This document shows positions 1 to 8,894 of a DNA stretch of 64,000 nucleotides, piece by piece. The position numbers and the translations under genes are program-made. The DNA is from an uncultured Litoreibacter sp. GTDB lineage: Bacteria > Pseudomonadota > Alphaproteobacteria > Rhodobacterales > Rhodobacteraceae. The stretch spans positions 1 through 64,000 of the forward strand of contig CALHHY010000141.1 of the NCBI GenBank assembly GCA_938030665.1, written 5' to 3'. The notes beneath the pieces were generated by a model. The model searched no databases and was not told the origin of the DNA. It saw only the letters and a list, made by a program, of their open reading frames with translations. The stretch's first letter is position 1. The number at the start of each line of letters is the position of its first letter.

Positions 1-2
1 AG

Positions 3-737
3 CGCTGTGATATCTACACCGATGTGGACGGGGTTTATACCACCGATCCCCGGGTTGAAGCCAAGGCGCGCAAGCTCGACAGGATATCTTTTGAGGAGAT
101 GCTGGAACTGGCATCCCTTGGGGCGAAGGTCCTGCAGACACGCTCGGTTGAGCTGGCGATGCGCTATAAGGTGAAGCTGCGGGTGCTGTCGAGCTTTGAG
201 GAACAATCGGACACGGCGGGGACGCTGGTTTGTGATGAGGATGAGATCATGGAAAGCAATGTCGTTGCGGGTGTGGCCTTCAGCCGGGAAGAGGCCAAGA
301 TGACGCTGGTGTCAGTGGCGGACCGTCCTGGCATTGCGGCGACGATCTTTACCGCCTTGTCTGATGCGGGCGTGAACGTCGATATGATCGTGCAGAACAG
401 ATCAGAGGACGGGCGCACGGATATGACCTGGTCCTGTCCGGTTGATCAGGTCTCGCGCGCGGAAAAGGCGATGGCGGATGCCAAAGCGGCTGAAGTGATC
501 AATTTTGCAGAGTTGCTGGCCGATACCGGTGTGGCCAAGGTTTCAGTGGTTGGGATCGGTATGCGCAGTCACACCGGTGTGGCCGCCAAGATGTTCAAGG
601 TGCTGTCGGACGAGGGCATCAATATTCAGGTGATCACCACGTCAGAGATCAAAATCTCGGTCCTGATCGATCGCAAGTACATGGAGTTGGCGGTGCAGGC
701 GCTGCATGATGCGTTTGAGCTGGACAAAGCGGCCTAG
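3..737 (+). CDS. lysC: Aspartate kinase, C-terminal part (5' end outside the window)
   Basis: Aspartokinase phosphorylates L-aspartate, the first step to lysine, threonine and methionine. The reading frame is open to the left edge: codons from base 3 give RCDIYTDVDGVYTTDPR, the typical end of the kinase fold. The GTG at 24 is therefore internal and not the start. After it come the SFEEMLELASLGAKVLQ segment and two C-terminal ACT domains (about residues 90-165 and 170-235 of the visible part), with SVADRPGIAATIF and VGIGMRSHTGVAAKMF as the effector-binding signatures. The gene lies 5' of ptsP, an order I know from this bacterial group. Only the missing N-terminus limits certainty. Confidence 0.96.
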   Translation, partial: RCDIYTDVDGVYTTDPRVEAKARKLDRISFEEMLELASLGAKVLQTRSVELAMRYKVKLRVLSSFEEQSDTAGTLVCDEDEIMESNVVAGVAFSREEAKMTLVSVADRPGIAATIFTALSDAGVNVDMIVQNRSEDGRTDMTWSCPVDQVSRAEKAMADAKAAEVINFAELLADTGVAKVSVVGIGMRSHTGVAAKMFKVLSDEGINIQVITTSEIKISVLIDRKYMELAVQALHDAFELDKAA

Positions 738-958
738 GCCGATATCGGTTTGCGCAGCATCAGCTAGGCCAACGATTTTTCTGTGTCGGGTGAAAACAGG
801 CCTGAGAAATGAAACCTCAGCTTTCGTTTTCCAATGTTGATTGCAAAATGCGACGTCGAGCCAATGGATTTTGCGCTAACACCCCTGAATTTGCCCATTT
901 CGCTTTGAGCAGCCCTGTGGTCTAAGCTGGCATTGGTTCAACCGGGGGACATGCCAGA

Positions 959-3205
959 ATGGCGATGGGTTTTGAAACAGAGAGCCGCAAGCTTTTGGGC
1001 CGGTTGCGCGACGCGATGGCCGGGGAGGACGCAGGACAGGCGCGCCTGAACAAGATCACGCATCTGATTGCGACCTCGATGGGCTGCGAGGTCTGCTCGA
1101 TCTATCTGTTTCGCGATGCGGATACGCTTGAGCTTTGTGCGACCGAGGGGCTGAATGAAGCTGCTGTGCATGAGACCCGGATGAAGTTGGGCGAAGGGCT
1201 GGTGGGCCGTGTGGCCAAGAAACGCACGGTGATCAATACGCCGAATGCGCCGCAAGCGCCCGGGTTCCGTTTTATGCCAGAGACTGGCGAAGAGATTTTT
1301 TCCAGTTTCCTTGGCATACCCGTGCAGCGCATTGGCGAATCCCTCGGGGTGCTGGTTGTTCAATCCAAGTCGGCGCGCGAATTCTCAGCCGATGAGGTTT
1401 ATGCGCTTGAGGTCGTCGCCATGGTGTTGGCCGAAATGACCGAGCTTGGGGCCTTTGTCGGGGAGGGGGCGGCGATGTCCGCGCGCCATTCGCAGCCTGT
1501 GTTGTTGCCTGGCACTGTTGGGCAGGAAGGTGTGGCCGAAGGCCATGTCTGGCTGCATGAACCGCGCGTTGTTGTGTCCAACCCGATTGCGGATGATCCG
1601 GTACGCGAGACCGAGCGATTGGTTGAGGCAGTCGACAAGCTGCGTCTCAGTGTGGATGAGATGCTGTCGATGGCAGTCGCGGACAAAGAACAGCGGCAAG
1701 TGATTGAAACTTATCGGATGTTTGCCAATTCCAAAGGCTGGATGCGGCGAATGCAGGATGACATCCAAAGCGGTCTCAGTGCTGAGGCGGCGGTGGAGAA
1801 AGAGCAATCTGTCGCCCAAACCCGAATGAGCCAGTCGAATGATCCCTATCTACGTGAACGGCTGAGCGATCTGGATGATCTGTCCAATCGCTTGTTGCGG
1901 ATATTGACGGGGCAGGGATCAGACACAGGCGCTGAACTGCCGGTCGATCCGATCCTTGTGGCGCGCAACATTGGTCCTGCTGAGCTGCTGGAATACGGGC
2001 GCAGCCTCAAGGGGATCGTGCTGGAAAACGGCTCCGTCGGCAGTCATGCGGCGATTGTGGCACGGGCATTGGCGATACCGCTGATTGTGCATGCCGGGCG
2101 GATCACCAATGATGCGCTGAATGGCGATCACATCATGGTCGATGGCGAACAGGGCATCGTGCACCTGCGCCCGGATGATATGGTGGCATCGGCGTTTCGC
2201 GACAAAATCGCGATGCAGGCCGAAGCGCAGGAGCGCTATGCCTCGATCATTGATCAGCCGGCGCAATCAAAATGTGGCACAATCGTATCGCTGAACATGA
2301 ACGCAGGATTGATGGCGGATCTGCCGTCGTTGCAGGGGTCCGGCGCTGAGGGTGTCGGTCTTTTCCGTACTGAGCTTCAGTTTCTGGTGCGCAACAAGAT
2401 GCCGAAACGTTCCGAGTTATCAGCACTTTATACCCGTGTGTTGGATGCGGCAGGGGACAAGCGGGTGGTGTTTCGCACGCTGGATATCGGGTCGGACAAG
2501 GTGCTGCCCTACATGAAGCCCAATGATGAGCCGAACCCGGCGTTGGGCTGGCGCGCGATCCGCGTGGGTCTGGACAAGCCCGGCGTGATGCAGATGCAGT
2601 TGCAGGCCTTGTTGCGCGCTGCCAATGGCCGGCCCCTGTCGGTGATGTTTCCCTTCGTGGCGCAGCTTGAGGAGTTTCGCGCCGCACGCCGTGAGGTCGA
2701 CAAGACCCTCGCACGCGAGGCCAAGTTGGGTCACAAACTGCCCGCAACGCTGGAAATCGGCGCGATGCTGGAAACGCCCAGTCTTGCCTTTGCGCCGCGT
2801 CAGTTCTTTGAACAGGTGGATTTTGTGTCGATCGGGGGCAATGACCTCAAGCAGTTCTTCTTTGCGGCGGACCGCGAGAATGAGCGTGTGCGGCGGCGCT
2901 ATGATACGCTCAACGTCAGCTTCCTTACGTTTCTGGAAGGGATCGTCGCGCGCTGTGCTGAGACGGAAACGGCGCTGTCCTTTTGCGGCGAAGACGCGGG
3001 CCGCCCGGTTGAGGCATTGTGTTTTGCGGCCATTGGCCTGCACAGCCTGTCTATGCGGCCCGCTTCCATCGGTCCGGTCAAAAGCCTGCTGCGGCGGTGC
3101 AATCTGGATGATGTGCGCGCCGTGATTGAAAAGGCACGTGCGCGCGGTGAAATGTCGGTCAGGGCGGACGTTATGGAGTATGTGCGCGCCCAGCACCAAG
3201 ACTAA
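959..3205 (+). CDS. ptsP: Phosphoenolpyruvate-protein phosphotransferase PtsP (EI-Ntr) with GAF domain
   Basis: This is enzyme I of the nitrogen-type PTS. It autophosphorylates from PEP and passes phosphate to NPr, so its role is regulatory rather than sugar transport. An N-terminal GAF domain spans about residues 20-165, followed by the HPr-binding helical region. The swivelling phosphohistidine domain has His363 in GSVGSHAAIVAR. The PEP-binding TIM barrel follows (about 440-735), with the SIGGNDLKQ and ALSFCGEDAGRP motifs that hold the metal ligands and the catalytic Cys. The length of 748 aa is normal for GAF-EI proteins. ATG 959 is used; ATG 965 is an alternative. No NPr or EIIA gene is seen nearby. 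Confidence 0.95.
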   Translation: MAMGFETESRKLLGRLRDAMAGEDAGQARLNKITHLIATSMGCEVCSIYLFRDADTLELCATEGLNEAAVHETRMKLGEGLVGRVAKKRTVINTPNAPQAPGFRFMPETGEEIFSSFLGIPVQRIGESLGVLVVQSKSAREFSADEVYALEVVAMVLAEMTELGAFVGEGAAMSARHSQPVLLPGTVGQEGVAEGHVWLHEPRVVVSNPIADDPVRETERLVEAVDKLRLSVDEMLSMAVADKEQRQVIETYRMFANSKGWMRRMQDDIQSGLSAEAAVEKEQSVAQTRMSQSNDPYLRERLSDLDDLSNRLLRILTGQGSDTGAELPVDPILVARNIGPAELLEYGRSLKGIVLENGSVGSHAAIVARALAIPLIVHAGRITNDALNGDHIMVDGEQGIVHLRPDDMVASAFRDKIAMQAEAQERYASIIDQPAQSKCGTIVSLNMNAGLMADLPSLQGSGAEGVGLFRTELQFLVRNKMPKRSELSALYTRVLDAAGDKRVVFRTLDIGSDKVLPYMKPNDEPNPALGWRAIRVGLDKPGVMQMQLQALLRAANGRPLSVMFPFVAQLEEFRAARREVDKTLAREAKLGHKLPATLEIGAMLETPSLAFAPRQFFEQVDFVSIGGNDLKQFFFAADRENERVRRRYDTLNVSFLTFLEGIVARCAETETALSFCGEDAGRPVEALCFAAIGLHSLSMRPASIGPVKSLLRRCNLDDVRAVIEKARARGEMSVRADVMEYVRAQHQD

Positions 3206-3349
3206 AGCGAATAGATGTGCTATGCTATGATGTCGCGATGTTGTCACTAAGCGGGATTGCGCCGAAAAAAGACTGTTCGAATTGATCGCTTCGTGTCACA
3301 CTGCCCTGACATTTACCCAACTACAATTTGACCGATCGAGAGGTACAGA

Positions 3350-4441
3350 ATGTCCTTTACATATTTCATCCACAAAACACGCGTTTTCGCTTTGTTCGCG
3401 GCGCTTATGATGGTGTTGGCCTTTGGTCAGTCCGCACAGGCGCAACTTAACCCGTTTGCGAGCGGCTGGACGCTGAACCCTGAGATGTCGAACCTGAGCT
3501 TTCAGTCTGTAAAAAAACAGACGGTTGTTGAACAAAGCAGCTTTGCCACCATCGAAGGTGCGATCTCACCTAGCGGTGAAACCGACGTCACGGTGTTCCT
3601 TGACTCCGTTGATACCAAGATCGATCTGCGCAACGTGCGCATGCGCTTCCTGTTTTTCGAAACGTTCAACTATCCCAAAGCGACGATCAAAACACAGATC
3701 GATGCCGCTTTGATCAATGATCTTGCCACGGTGCGCCGCAAGACTATTCCCGTGACCTATGAAATTGATCTGCACGGTATCACCAAGAGTTACACTTCTG
3801 ACGTGGCTGTGACGTTGCTCAGCGATGACCTTGTTTCAGTTGCCAGCAAGACACCGATTTCGATCCCGGTTGCGGATTTTGATCTGATGGGTGGTCTGGA
3901 AAAACTGCAGGCGGCAGCGAATGTGACCATCATCCCATCCGCCACGATCACGTTTGATTTCGTGTTCGGCCGCAACAGCATCGGGTCTGGCGGCACGAAC
4001 AACGCGCCTGCACCGGCTGTCAAGGAAACTGAAACCACATCCGTGGCGCTTGAGGTCGAGGGCGACTTTGACCGCGAGGCCTGCAAGGGCCGTTTTGAAA
4101 TCCTGTCGCGCACTGGCAACATCTACTTTGCCTCAGGCAGCGCGCGTCTAGATTCCAAAAGTGCGCCCCTGCTGAACAGCCTTGCAGGGATCATTGCCCG
4201 CTGTCCGAACATGATCATCGAAGTCGGTGGTCACACGGATTCACTGGGCAGCGACGCAACCAACCAGCGGCTTTCTGAAGCGCGCGCAAACACTGTCACC
4301 AACTATTTGCTGGGTCGTGACCTTAAAAAAGGCACATTGGTGAGCAAAGGATACGGTGAGGCAACACCATTGGCGAGCAACGCAACGTCCGAAGGTCGTT
4401 GGAAAAATCGCCGGATCGAATTTAAGGTATTGAGCAACTAA
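3350..4441 (+). CDS. Exported YceI-like domain fused to an OmpA C-terminal peptidoglycan-binding domain
   Basis: A signal peptide covers residues 1-30 (hydrophobic core then SAQAQ). A YceI-like domain follows (about 35-205); that fold binds polyisoprenoids or other lipids in characterised members. The C-terminal third (about 245-363) is an OmpA/MotB-type peptidoglycan-binding domain with FASGSARL and GHTDSLGSDATNQRLSEARA. The product should sit in the periplasm anchored to the cell wall. A GAGAGG-like ribosome site (gagaggtacag) precedes ATG 3350. The stop codon is one base from the next gene, a caspase-like protein, so the two are almost certainly cotranscribed. The domain calls are by motif; the ligand is unknown. 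Confidence 0.85.
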   Translation: MSFTYFIHKTRVFALFAALMMVLAFGQSAQAQLNPFASGWTLNPEMSNLSFQSVKKQTVVEQSSFATIEGAISPSGETDVTVFLDSVDTKIDLRNVRMRFLFFETFNYPKATIKTQIDAALINDLATVRRKTIPVTYEIDLHGITKSYTSDVAVTLLSDDLVSVASKTPISIPVADFDLMGGLEKLQAAANVTIIPSATITFDFVFGRNSIGSGGTNNAPAPAVKETETTSVALEVEGDFDREACKGRFEILSRTGNIYFASGSARLDSKSAPLLNSLAGIIARCPNMIIEVGGHTDSLGSDATNQRLSEARANTVTNYLLGRDLKKGTLVSKGYGEATPLASNATSEGRWKNRRIEFKVLSN

Positions 4442-4442
4442 A

Positions 4443-6038
4443 ATGCGACGCGAAATGATGAAGATGTTCGATAGGGCAGCGGTCTGGATCGTTGCCCTGT
4501 GTATGGCGCTGATGATCAGCCAGCCGGTGCAGGCTGCTGATACTGCGCCGCGTATTGCCCTAATCATCGGCAACGGTGCCTATGGGTCCGTTGACGCGCT
4601 GGACAATCCCGTGCCTGACGCTGTTCTGATCGCAGATACGCTCAGGGCGCAAGGATTTGACGTCACGATGCTGACGGATGCGGATCAGGTCACGCTGAAT
4701 CGTGGGATCGCCCAGTTCGGGCGTGAGCTGCGTGAAGCGGGCAAGGACGCGACCGGCTTGTTCTACTACGCCGGCCACGCGGTCCAATCCTTTGGATCAA
4801 ACTTTCTGCTGCCCGTGGACGCCAGCCTGACGAATGCGGCTGACCTGTCCCTTGTTGCGATCCCCGCACAGGCGGTGTTGCGGCAGATGTTTTCCGCCAA
4901 GAACAAGACCAATATCGTCATTCTGGACGCTTGCCGGAACAACCCGTTTGAGGCGATTCCCGATTTGAACGACAATGGTCTGGCCGAAATGAAATCACCA
5001 ACCGGCACATTCCTGGCCTATTCGACGTCGCCTGGTGCCGTGGCGCTTGATGGTCTGGATGGCAACAGCCCCTTTACCCAGGCTCTGGCCCGCCAGATTC
5101 CGGTGGCAGGCGTGCCCATTGAACAGGTGTTCAAGAACGTCCGCGTTGAAGTCATCGAGAAGACCAATGGTCAGCAAACACCCTGGGATTCGTCATCCCT
5201 GACCGGTAACTTTGTGTTCAAAGCCAAGAAACAGATCAGCGCAGAAGAACGCGCCGAGCTGCAGCTGTGGAATTCTGTCAAGGACAGCACGGATCCCGTG
5301 CCAGTCGTTCTGTTCATGCGCAGCTATCCCAACAGCGCCTATATCTCCGATGCGCGTGATCTTTTGTCCCGCATCCTGAACAATGATTTGGGGCCAGAAA
5401 CCAATGAGGCACCGGTTGCCGAAGTGGCACCGGCTCCCGAAGAACCAAAGCAGGAAGTTGCCGCGGTCACACCCACGCCAGCACCTGAGCCCGTACCGGT
5501 TGACGCCACCAAAGATCAGGAAGACATGATCGCTGCGGCCCAGGCATCTGGTGCAGAAGCGGATTATGCTGCCTATCTGGCCAAATACCCGGATGGCATC
5601 TATGCGGAATTCGCAGCCTTTGAGCTCAAGATCATCGCTGAGAAAGCAGAGCGCGCCCAAATCGCAGCGCAGCAACCCGCGCCCAAAGAAGAAGACGTCG
5701 TTGTCGCCGCTGTGCAATCCCGCGCTGCTGCCGCACCGATGGGCACGGACCTTACCTTTACCATGCCATTCACGTCGGGCATCGACATTCTGATGGGCAA
5801 GAGCATTGAACAGATCGTAACGCTTTCCCCGCTTAATCCGCCGATTGAGGGAATTCCGGAAGAGCTGTGGAAAGATCAGCAATGTTCCAATTGTCACCAA
5901 TGGACCAAGGAAGCGCTTTGTACCCAAGGCACGACTTATGTCACAGCGGGCAATGATGACGCGGTGAGCAAACCACATCCGTTTGGCGGCAGTTTCAAGC
6001 TGAACCTGCGCGCATGGGCAGATGGTGGTTGTAAGTAA
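4443..6038 (+). CDS. Exported caspase-like (peptidase C14) protein with C-terminal CXXCH haem motif
   Basis: A signal peptide ends near residue 31 (QPVQAAD). A caspase fold covers about residues 36-260 and keeps both catalytic residues: His112 in YYAGHAV and Cys164 in LDACRNNPF. A Pro/Ala/Glu-rich linker follows (about 310-365), then a region with a TPR-like YAAYLAKYPDG segment. The C-terminal region (about 430-531) contains C481-S-N-C484-H485, a perfect CXXCH c-type haem-attachment motif, with two more Cys (in ALCTQG and near the end). The gene sits 1 bp after the YceI-OmpA gene and about 20 bp before a di-haem peroxidase. Caspase identity is firm; haem binding is inferred from the motif, the export signal and the neighbour. 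Confidence 0.85.
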   Translation: MRREMMKMFDRAAVWIVALCMALMISQPVQAADTAPRIALIIGNGAYGSVDALDNPVPDAVLIADTLRAQGFDVTMLTDADQVTLNRGIAQFGRELREAGKDATGLFYYAGHAVQSFGSNFLLPVDASLTNAADLSLVAIPAQAVLRQMFSAKNKTNIVILDACRNNPFEAIPDLNDNGLAEMKSPTGTFLAYSTSPGAVALDGLDGNSPFTQALARQIPVAGVPIEQVFKNVRVEVIEKTNGQQTPWDSSSLTGNFVFKAKKQISAEERAELQLWNSVKDSTDPVPVVLFMRSYPNSAYISDARDLLSRILNNDLGPETNEAPVAEVAPAPEEPKQEVAAVTPTPAPEPVPVDATKDQEDMIAAAQASGAEADYAAYLAKYPDGIYAEFAAFELKIIAEKAERAQIAAQQPAPKEEDVVVAAVQSRAAAAPMGTDLTFTMPFTSGIDILMGKSIEQIVTLSPLNPPIEGIPEELWKDQQCSNCHQWTKEALCTQGTTYVTAGNDDAVSKPHPFGGSFKLNLRAWADGGCK

Positions 6039-6058
6039 CGCATGGGTGCGCGGCATCT

Positions 6059-7402
6059 GTGCTGCGCATCATGAGGGTTGATAAAACGGCCATGACGCGC
6101 GTCTTGATGTGCCTGATCCTCGCTCTGTTCCCAGTGATCTCCGTCGGGCAGTCATTGCCGCGGGCCGTCACCGATAGCGATTACTTCCCCGTCAATCCGG
6201 ATGAGGCCCGTCTGGGCCAGTTGCTGTTTTACGATCCGATCCTGTCGGGCAACCGCAACATCTCATGCGCGACCTGCCACCATCCAAAATTTGCGACCGG
6301 CGACGGGGTGTCGCTGTCCTTGGGTGAAGGCGGCATAGGGCTCGGGCCGGATCGCAAAGTGGACCCGGATAACCTGCCCGAACAGCGCATCCCCCGCCAC
6401 GCGCAGGCGCTTTTCAACCTTGGCGCGCATGAGTTCACCGTGCTGTTTCATGATGGCCGGATTGAGGTGGACCCAGACAAGCCGGGCGGGCTGCGCACGC
6501 CGATGGATGCGGATATGGTGACAGGTTTTGCGTCGCTCCTGTCGGCGCAGACCATGTTCCCGGTGCTCAGCGCGGATGAGATGGCCGGGCATTACAGCGA
6601 GAACGACGTCTCCTCCGCGGTCCGGTCCGGCAGGATCACAGGCAAAGGTGGCGCGTGGGATATCATTTCGCGCCGGGTCGCGGACATCGAGGCCTATGCG
6701 CAGATGTTTGATACAGTTTACCCTGAGATCGCTGCAGGGCGGGAGATTGCGTTCACCGACATATCTAACGCCATCGCCGCCTTCATCGCCCATGAATGGC
6801 GTGCCGACGGGTCGGCCTTTGACGACTATCTGCGTGGTGAGGCGCTGCCGGCGCAGGCGCGGGCGGGGTTAGCACTGTTCTACGGCGAGGCCGGTTGCAG
6901 CGCCTGCCACAGTGGCAAGTTTCAAACCGATCACGGCTTCCATGCTATGGGTCAGCCGCAATTCGGGCCGGGCAAAGCCGCGCGGTTTGAGCGCCATGCC
7001 CGCGATACCGGGCGGATGCGGGTCACGGGTCGCGGCGAAGATGCTTACGCCTTCCGCACGCCGTCGCTGCGCAACGTCGCGCAAACCGCCCCCTACGGCC
7101 ATGCGGGTGCCTACCCTACGTTAACGACGTTTTTGCCTGCCCATGGGCAGGCCGATGCTGTCCGCAACTACGACCGGCAGCTTGCCATCCTGCCCGTGCT
7201 TGAGGTCGCCGATTGGTGGGTCATGGACGCCGAGGCGGAGGTAAGCGCGATTGAGCAGGCAAGCCTAGGCACCCCAGCCCTGTCAGAGACCGAAATCGCG
7301 CAGCTGATCGCTTTTCTTGAGACGCTAGACGACCCGCAATCGCTGAAGGGCCGGCTGGGCATTCCCGAAATCGTTCCAAGTGGCTTGAACATCGACCGAT
7401 AG
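6059..7402 (+). CDS. Di-haem cytochrome c peroxidase / MauG-family protein
   Basis: This is an exported bacterial cytochrome c peroxidase or MauG-type enzyme that binds two c haems. The first haem site is CATCH (residues 70-74 counted from GTG 6059) and the second is CSACH (280-284). The spacing and length (447 aa) fit the family. A hydrophobic signal segment (VLMCLILALFPVISVGQS) follows the ATG at 6092, which may be the true start; ATG 6071 is also possible. It lies 20 bp downstream of the caspase/haem protein in the same orientation and probably shares its transcript. It ends tail to tail with the FG-GAP gene. Peroxidase versus MauG-like oxidase activity cannot be separated from the sequence alone. 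Confidence 0.88.
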   Translation: MLRIMRVDKTAMTRVLMCLILALFPVISVGQSLPRAVTDSDYFPVNPDEARLGQLLFYDPILSGNRNISCATCHHPKFATGDGVSLSLGEGGIGLGPDRKVDPDNLPEQRIPRHAQALFNLGAHEFTVLFHDGRIEVDPDKPGGLRTPMDADMVTGFASLLSAQTMFPVLSADEMAGHYSENDVSSAVRSGRITGKGGAWDIISRRVADIEAYAQMFDTVYPEIAAGREIAFTDISNAIAAFIAHEWRADGSAFDDYLRGEALPAQARAGLALFYGEAGCSACHSGKFQTDHGFHAMGQPQFGPGKAARFERHARDTGRMRVTGRGEDAYAFRTPSLRNVAQTAPYGHAGAYPTLTTFLPAHGQADAVRNYDRQLAILPVLEVADWWVMDAEAEVSAIEQASLGTPALSETEIAQLIAFLETLDDPQSLKGRLGIPEIVPSGLNIDR

Positions 7403-7403
7403 C

Positions 7404-8894
7404 TTATTGATCTTTTGAAGAAACCGCCCTGACGTCGGCACTGATTGTGGTCCACGCGCTTTGCGTGCCATCGGGCCACAGCACCCGAAACTCTGCCATC
7501 TCCGCCGCACCGATCCCAAAATGTGCAGCACCCGCGCGCCCGCTGCCATGGCCCCCGCCAACGGTCAGCTCCTGTAATTGGTGCCGCCCATTGCTACGAA
7601 GCTCCACCCACGCCCCGATAGCGGCAGTGTTCGCGCCGGGCTTACGCAGCGTAATTGTCACCCAATTGCCCGCAGCTTTGGTCACGTTCTGGTACAGCTC
7701 CGCGGGCGCGCGGCGATTGACCACGATGATATCCAGCAACCCGTCACGGTTGAAATCTGCCAAGGACGCGCCGCGGCCGCGTGCCGTCGACCCGATGCCG
7801 GCGACGTCCCCGCTTTCGACAAAAGTGCCATCTGTCTGCTGGATCAGCAGGTTATTGGGATCGCGCATCGCAAGGCCCGGCATCTGGTCCACATTGCCCT
7901 TTGCGATGAACAGATCAGCCCGCCCGTCATTATCGACATCGCCGAACTCCGCATGCCAGCCCGTCGACGGTCTGCCGTCATCGCCCATATAGGGCCGCTG
8001 TGCATAAGTGCCGATGCTGAACGGGGCGGCTTTGTACCCCTCGGCGGCGGCGATTTGCATCAGCTGGTCGCCCATTGAGGTCAACACCACCTCCGGCCTG
8101 CCATCGCCCGTCAGGTCGCGCGAGGCGATGCCCATGCCCCAGATGCTGATCGGCTCCCACCCCTCGCCCTGCTGCAGGGTCAGCTCGGGCATGGCCCACA
8201 TTTGTTCCGACCCGCCGGAGACATAGTAATGCCGGTCGTTGGAGACGCGCAGGTCCTGCGTGCCATCCCGGTTCCAGTCGGAAAACAGCATGGACAGCGC
8301 GCAAAACCCCGGCGCCAGCGGCTGCATCACGTAGCGCTGGCCGTCATGGCGGTGGATCTCGTTGACATCACAGGCCTCAAACGGGCCATCGGGATCGTCG
8401 CGGTCGACGTAATTGCCGAAAGCCAGTGTCGGCCAATCGGCCCCGGCCTCCCAGGTTGCGGAAAAGGCGGTTGTCCAACGGGTGCCCCCGGCAAAACCCC
8501 AGTCAGAAGAGGCGTCGCGAAACCCGCAATCCCCGTCCCCTTGCAGCAAGAGGTTGGCGCCGACCCGCATCACCGCCAGATCAAGATGTCCGTCGCTGTC
8601 GATATCCAGTGGATACGCCCCGGTCACGCCGGTCAGCGCGTCAAAAGCCCCCAGATCGAAGGTGACGTCACCGCGCTCAACACTCGTGTTGACGAAAAGG
8701 CGCGCCGGGGTGCTGCCGCCCGCCATGAACAGATCGTCAAAACCGTCGCCATTGCAGTCCAGGACGGCGACGCCGCCGCCCACGAAATGCTCCCACTCGC
8801 CGGTATAGACATGGTCCATGGGCAAAGGGCGCGGCTCAAACCGCGGCTCCGCCCAGGCGGTGGCGGGCAACAGACACAACAGCAGCCACCTCAT
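7404..8894 (-). CDS. Exported FG-GAP/VCBS repeat protein with ASPIC/UnbV C-terminus
   Basis: A signal peptide (MRWLLLCLLPATAWA) is followed by about six FG-GAP-like blades carrying calcium-type Dx(D/N)xDGxxD loops, such as DCNGDGFDDLF, DIDSDGHLDLAV, DWNRDGTQDL and DVDNDGRADLF. The fold is predicted to be a beta-propeller. The C-terminus has an ASPIC/UnbV-type segment (GAWVELRSNGRHQLQE then FGIG). The start at 8894 overlaps the stop of the ROK regulator gene by ATGA, which argues for this start over 8906 and for cotranscription with the regulator. The function is unknown. The link to a xylose-type regulator is unexpected and may be simple read-through. Confidence 0.8.
   Translation of the reverse strand: MRWLLLCLLPATAWAEPRFEPRPLPMDHVYTGEWEHFVGGGVAVLDCNGDGFDDLFMAGGSTPARLFVNTSVERGDVTFDLGAFDALTGVTGAYPLDIDSDGHLDLAVMRVGANLLLQGDGDCGFRDASSDWGFAGGTRWTTAFSATWEAGADWPTLAFGNYVDRDDPDGPFEACDVNEIHRHDGQRYVMQPLAPGFCALSMLFSDWNRDGTQDLRVSNDRHYYVSGGSEQMWAMPELTLQQGEGWEPISIWGMGIASRDLTGDGRPEVVLTSMGDQLMQIAAAEGYKAAPFSIGTYAQRPYMGDDGRPSTGWHAEFGDVDNDGRADLFIAKGNVDQMPGLAMRDPNNLLIQQTDGTFVESGDVAGIGSTARGRGASLADFNRDGLLDIIVVNRRAPAELYQNVTKAAGNWVTITLRKPGANTAAIGAWVELRSNGRHQLQELTVGGGHGSGRAGAAHFGIGAAEMAEFRVLWPDGTQSAWTTISADVRAVSSKDQ

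Noticed and set aside
2420-3247. 275-codon minus-strand frame over ptsP
   Set aside because: Antisense shadow of a well-supported gene.
5193-6056. 287-codon minus-strand frame over the caspase gene
   Set aside because: Antisense shadow; composition is Cys/Arg/Phe-rich with no domain, and the plus-strand gene is certain.
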